From Diphasiastrum complanatum (Eukaryota > Streptophyta > Lycopodiopsida > Lycopodiales > Lycopodiaceae): a DNA stretch of 64,000 nucleotides. This document shows positions 60,294-64,000 of the stretch, piece after piece; within the stretch, counting starts at the first letter, position 1; every line of letters begins with the position of its first letter. The notes beneath the pieces are model-generated. The model made no database searches. It was not told where the DNA came from and worked only from the letters and a program-made list of their open reading frames with translations. The position numbers were made by a program, and so were the translations under genes. Location of the stretch: the NCBI GenBank assembly GCA_029204225.1, contig CM055092.1, positions 46,877,486-46,941,485 of the forward strand, written 5' to 3'.

Positions 60294-61340
60294 TTATTTG
60301 GCACTCTTACAAGATGTGGCAGTAGTGTTTTCTTTTGATCCATCCCATTGATTACGAGACCCAAATACTTTTGAGAAAACTCCAAACGCTTCTTTCGATT
60401 TTTGCATGCATTTGTCTTTCTGTTGTTTGTTGCTCTCTATGGATTTGAAGTGACTTTGTAATGTCCGCTAAAAAAGATCACATGAAAAAAATGATTTAGT
60501 AATTGAAAACGTAAAAGAAATTTAAAATGAGTGAAACAAAATAACAAATTTCAGTATTTGTCAAATACCTTTTTCTTAAGGCATTTTTGCTTGTTCTTTG
60601 AGTGCTTACAATTTCTCACAAATTGACATTTTAGATTTTTTTGAAATTTTCATTAGACCAAAATTTATCTTTCACAGTTTCATGAAATAAGAATAACTTA
60701 GATGCTAAACATTCTTGGACATTGCAAAATATTTGTACATGAAGAATATTTCTGATTTTGTGAAATTGTCTGGAAGGTGAAAATATAGAGGATTTGGAAG
60801 TTTCTCGGCGTGCACGTTAATGAAATGTGTCAACCACGATTTTGCAGTTAAGGAGTCCGGAGAAACAGTTCGACCTTGAACAGAACCTTGAAGGCTTGGA
60901 TCTATTTGTAATCTCATGTGAATGCGAGCAAGTCCTAAGTTTCCAATTGCATGAACATCTTTGAAAGCTTTACGACAAACCTCAGTTGTTTCTAAGAAGT
61001 AAGCAAAATCTTTTCGATCAGGCCTTACAGATGAACAAACATTATAATTTTGAACATATTTTATGCTTGAAAAAAAGTTTAATCAAATTTGCTTAATTCC
61101 AACAGAGCTTAGCTTCTGTAAACACGAGAAAACACAACAAACTATGTTTTTGGCTTTACAAATTTCTTGACGTTTGAACAATTGTTTTTGACGTCCTGTC
61201 ATTTTATGACTTGCGTGTAAATCCCTTCGAAACTTGTCTTTCCCCTTGAATTCTACTCTATAGGAGTAACTTGCTAAATTAGCACATAAAGACTGTGGTG
61301 ATATTGAATATGTACCTCTTACGTGTGCTTTTCGTATCTC
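60294..61340 (-). pseudogene. Cys/basic-rich gene, possible 5' part of the transposase gene
   Basis: A first exon (about 61340-60569) reads KFRRDLHASHKMTGRQKQLF, IVCCVFSCLQKL, one TGA, then DFAYFLETTEVCRKAFKDVH, GRTVSPDSLTAKSW and FHLPDNFTKSEIFFMYKY. After shifts near 60720 and at a poly-A (60650) it becomes LKCQFVRNCKHSKNKQKCLK. A GT-AG intron (60468-60568) joins it in phase to RTLQSHFKSIESNKQQKDKC and a tail that ends at TAA 60294, or at an earlier donor TT|GTAAGAG at 60310. Helical and Cys-rich character suggests DNA binding. It could be an N-terminal part of the neighbouring transposase or a second protein of the same element. Confidence 0.5.
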
Positions 61341-61819
61341 TTCTTGATCATGTCATGTCACAAACAGGTTTGGTTTGTATCGCGAACGTATTCATTTCTA
61401 AAAATTTTCTTATGCGGAAGCTTACAGGATCCTGGACACACGACTACAGATCACAAAACAGATATCATTCTAGCAATCAAAACAGTGGAAGACAAGGGAA
61501 TGCACGAGATAGAGCAACTATATTATTGGTTTAAATTTTTAGAGCGAGATTGGTCAATGTCTCGCTCGTTGGCGGCCTGATGCTCTGCTCTTTTTCGTTG
61601 TGTTCTACTCATTGGTAGACTTTTATGCACAGCTATTTCGTGTCTATTCTTTTTCTTTTCTGCTCTATGCACTCACACTTTTCTATCTATATTTTGATGC
61701 AAAAAAATAGTTTCTATCTCCACTGTGTGGAGTTTACAAGAGTAGTTAACGCTGAACAAATAATCAGTTACTCTCTGTTATTGCTAGTCATTTCAGTTGG
61801 GCATGAAGTTTAAGACTCC
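61341..61819. other. Unassigned; short plus-strand open frame
   Basis: A frame ending at 61580 follows an acceptor-like CTTACAG at 61429 and reads TDIILAIKTVEDKGMHEIEQ, then LERDWSMSRSLAA and a stop. It looks like a terminal exon but has no partner that I can identify. Confidence 0.25.
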
Positions 61820-62115
61820 ATGCCCGCTGAGCTTCCAGTTGGCAGCGCGAAAGATTTTCTTTCGTTTCTTTTCATTTCGTGTCGTGTCGTGTATTTCTGG
61901 TCCTGAAGGCATGTTTGACTTTAACAAATTGTTCAACCTTCGAGGTTCGCTTCGCTTCATGTCTCAGAGTTTTTGAGGTATGTTGACTTTCACGAATTGT
62001 TCGCCATTCGACCTTCGCTTCGTGTCGCTTTGCTTCGCGTCGTAGCAAAGTTGCAGGAGTTCACCATTTCTAACACTCCCTTTTGAATCTTGCAGCTTTG
62101 CACATTTAATCCAAT
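61820..62115 (-). mobile_element. Truncated copia LTR of the L family with purine tract
   Basis: The LTR ends CCATTTCTAACA at 62075, followed by the purine-tract complement CTCCCTTTT and the last RNase H codons (minus, KCAKLQDSKGS). CGTGTCGTGTCGTGT words match the LTR at 49453-50700. Confidence 0.6.
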
Positions 62116-62119
62116 CATC

Positions 62120-62900
62120 TTTCTTTGCTTTGTGAAGAGTGGTGTGTGTCGAGCGGCTTTATAAAGTCCTCACAACAGGATTCTAGCCTAAGCATACCAT
62201 ACAAAGCAACAACACATGGGAACCGGTGGAGATTAAACCAACCCAACCAGACCTAGATCGTACGGATCTAGCCCCCAAGCTATGGATCAATCAGAGTCAT
62301 GGAAAGAGGAGTCACACCAGCAGCATGTAGCTACTCATCACAAATCAAGCGTATACTAGTGAGAGCCCAACAAGTATACTTATACCCTCCAAGGCCCATG
62401 CACTACTAGTAGTGCACTGTGACACCTCCTGGACACCTCTGCAGCCTATCTAGGCCACATCATCTAGTTCCCTAATGACTCACTGATAGACCCATACCAG
62501 CTCCATCACCATGTGTTTAGGCCTACAACCATTAATTATGACCATGTACACATAAGGGCCCCAATTCCCTTATAGTCAAAATTAACTTACAGGTTGTTGG
62601 TCTACCGGTCCCTAGCATGGACACGCTACCCGAGACCAGTCATGGGCATGACATTCTTCCCCCCTTATTCAAGTTCTGTGCTCAGAACTTAAAATTGGGA
62701 AAGTTCCTCCTTAAGCTTCCTTCCTGTTCTCAGGAATTGTCATCATCCGTACATCCCCTCCATCCAAATTAGATTTGAAAAGGGAGTCCTAGCACAACGT
62801 CAAAGCCCAATTTTCTAGCCTAATAATATCACTTGGCCTTACCATAGTCCCAACAAATGATATTGATTCAAGTGAAAAATATAAAAAAGTCAAAGCCACT
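62120..62900 (-). mobile_element. Gypsy-type LTR remnant with purine tract
   Basis: The plus-strand end GGGCATGACA at 62653 is followed by TTCTTCCCCCCTT, i.e. minus AAGGGGGGAAGAA next to TGTCATGCCC, the usual U3 start of many plant gypsy LTRs. Minus CTTTATAAAGCC at about 62160 is a TATA-like box. The sequence after the tract shows no clear coding. The left end is not defined. Confidence 0.55.
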
Positions 62901-63259
62901 CGATCATTTGGGGGAGAAATAAATTTATGCCACATTTTTAAGTCTCAAATTCCAATAGAGGCTAGTAGAAGCTTGTAGCCACGTGTATGGTTGGAATGCT
63001 ACTTCAAGTTACAAAACTCGAATGGAAAATTTTGATACAAAACATAAAATAGATATATACATTTATGATATCCTTTTCTAACACTTATATAAAACAATGG
63101 GTAGGCCTCATCTTCTACTAGTACGAGCTTTGAAACTGACCATAGGTCCATTGCAACAACAATGTGATTTGAGTATATTTGTTTGTTGTGGTTGATAAGA
63201 CACTGGCCATGAACCATGACCACTATGTAGTGACATATAAAGACAGTAGCTTTTAGATT

Positions 63260-63772
63260 TGTGAGAAATTGGCAAACATCTAGCTTGGTATTTTTATGTT
63301 ACAAGTTTGGGGTGAATCTCACACATGTGGAGGATGTTCCCACATGTGGAAAATTGTAAAATAAATTAGAAATGTTTGTCATAGGGGTCTTATAAATTTT
63401 TATGGTCAAGCATCTTTGTGTAGAATGTTGATAGGGTCAGTGTTTTTACATGTGATTTGTGACAAGCAAAAAAGGTGACACTGCATCACAAAATGCCGAA
63501 GGTGCTCTAGGAAAAGCGAAGGCACCCTGTAAATCAAATCCTAAGGCATTTGTCAGAGTGTCGCATTTTTCACATCTTCACCAATGTTCATTTCAGCAAA
63601 GGCTGACATCGCGGCCTTCTCATGCTCATCCCATGCAACTGTGCTAACAGATTTGACAACAACATCAGCCACCCACGATCTCCTACAGACAACACATCCA
63701 CTTTGTAATTTCTTCATCTGCACACCTATGAAATTGTGTATATATATATATGACCAGATGTGAGATAACAAC
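63260..63772 (+). mobile_element. Chimeric LTR remnant: D-type joined to 51336-type
   Basis: 63260-63438 is the reverse complement of 41871-42049 (LTR D, starting TGTGAGAAATTGGC). 63441-63772 is the reverse complement of about 52025-52345 (copia LTR at 51336). Both lie in plus sense and join near 63440. Coding of a plus-strand copia element follows directly. Confidence 0.8.
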
Positions 63773-64000
63773 AAGGGGCAGTCGAATCAAGTGGCAAATG
63801 CAACTATAGAAGCTCCACAACCTATTCAAGAAGTGGATCATGATGCCTTCATGACCAGCCATCAAGGAGCATCTGGTGACAGTTCTTGGTTCTTGGATTC
63901 CGGAGCCACTCGGCACATGACCAGCCTCATTGGTTGTTTCAAGTCCTATACACCTTACAATAGCAAGAAATATGTTTACCTTGGCGACAATAGCACACAA
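63764..64000 (+). pseudogene. Copia gag tail and protease start, cut by window edge
   Basis: The frame from 63764 runs open to the end: SNQVANATIEAPQP, then the retropepsin signature SWFLDSGATRHMTSL at about 63890-63934 and SYTPYNSKKYVYLGDN. Active-site Asp is present. It begins within 10 bp of LTR sequence, so leader and gag were deleted upstream. Confidence 0.82.

Overview
The window comes from a large, repeat-rich land-plant nuclear genome. The two clearly intact host genes are plant-specific families: an 8-cysteine lipid-transfer-like protein and an STP-type sugar/H+ symporter with short GT-AG introns. Most of the remaining sequence is degraded Ty1/copia and Ty3/gypsy DNA primed by tRNA-Met (several TGGTATCAGAGC-like primer sites). 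The species cannot be fixed from the sequence; a fern or gymnosperm would fit the repeat load. No tRNA, rRNA or CRISPR was recognised.

Layout. 1-3204: rearranged minus-strand Ty3/gypsy pol with an internal tandem duplication and a solo LTR (1261-1991) bounded by a 5-bp target duplication. 3205-15673: Ty1/copia remnants (A, B and C on minus, F on plus), with B inserted in A and joined by a deletion to C, and C inserted in F. 17309-17623: lipid-transfer-like gene. 18533-18910: TA-flanked MITE. 20700-22094: copia integrase remnant H. 22125-23160: about five copies of a degenerate 200-bp tandem repeat. 24533-26555: four-exon sugar transporter, with a GC-rich LTR starting 152 bp upstream of its start codon. 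28456-30263: Mutator-like element with 9-bp target duplication, carrying a nested hAT-like element (29194-30028, 8-bp duplication). 34082-40030: copia fragments I and J and a 364-bp tandem repeat. 41219-51335: copia element D (831-bp LTR) with opposed elements K and L in its leader. 51336-52693: another copia LTR and RNase H tail. 61820-64000: LTR remnants and the start of a plus-strand copia protease.

The unusual block is 52869-61340, which contains no retroelement pol. It holds (i) a minus-strand frame that starts with an H3-like ARTK tail and a full histone H3 fold and continues in the same frame into a long unknown C-terminal region, 372 codons in all with three in-frame TAGs; (ii) a divergently transcribed, spliced plus-strand gene of unknown function whose promoter and first 15 codons are duplicated and whose 5' leader shares an unusual repeated motif with the histone-like gene; (iii) a convergent, four-exon minus-strand gene ending 60 bp from it, with GDLK, paired-Cys and QGMEKSHWQAR motifs typical of RNase H-fold transposases; and (iv) a further minus-strand zinc-cysteine-rich gene upstream. 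I read it as the decayed gene set of one large mobile element that carried its own histone H3-like protein. Shared leaders, tight packing and a common decay pattern support this, but I did not find terminal repeats proving a single unit.
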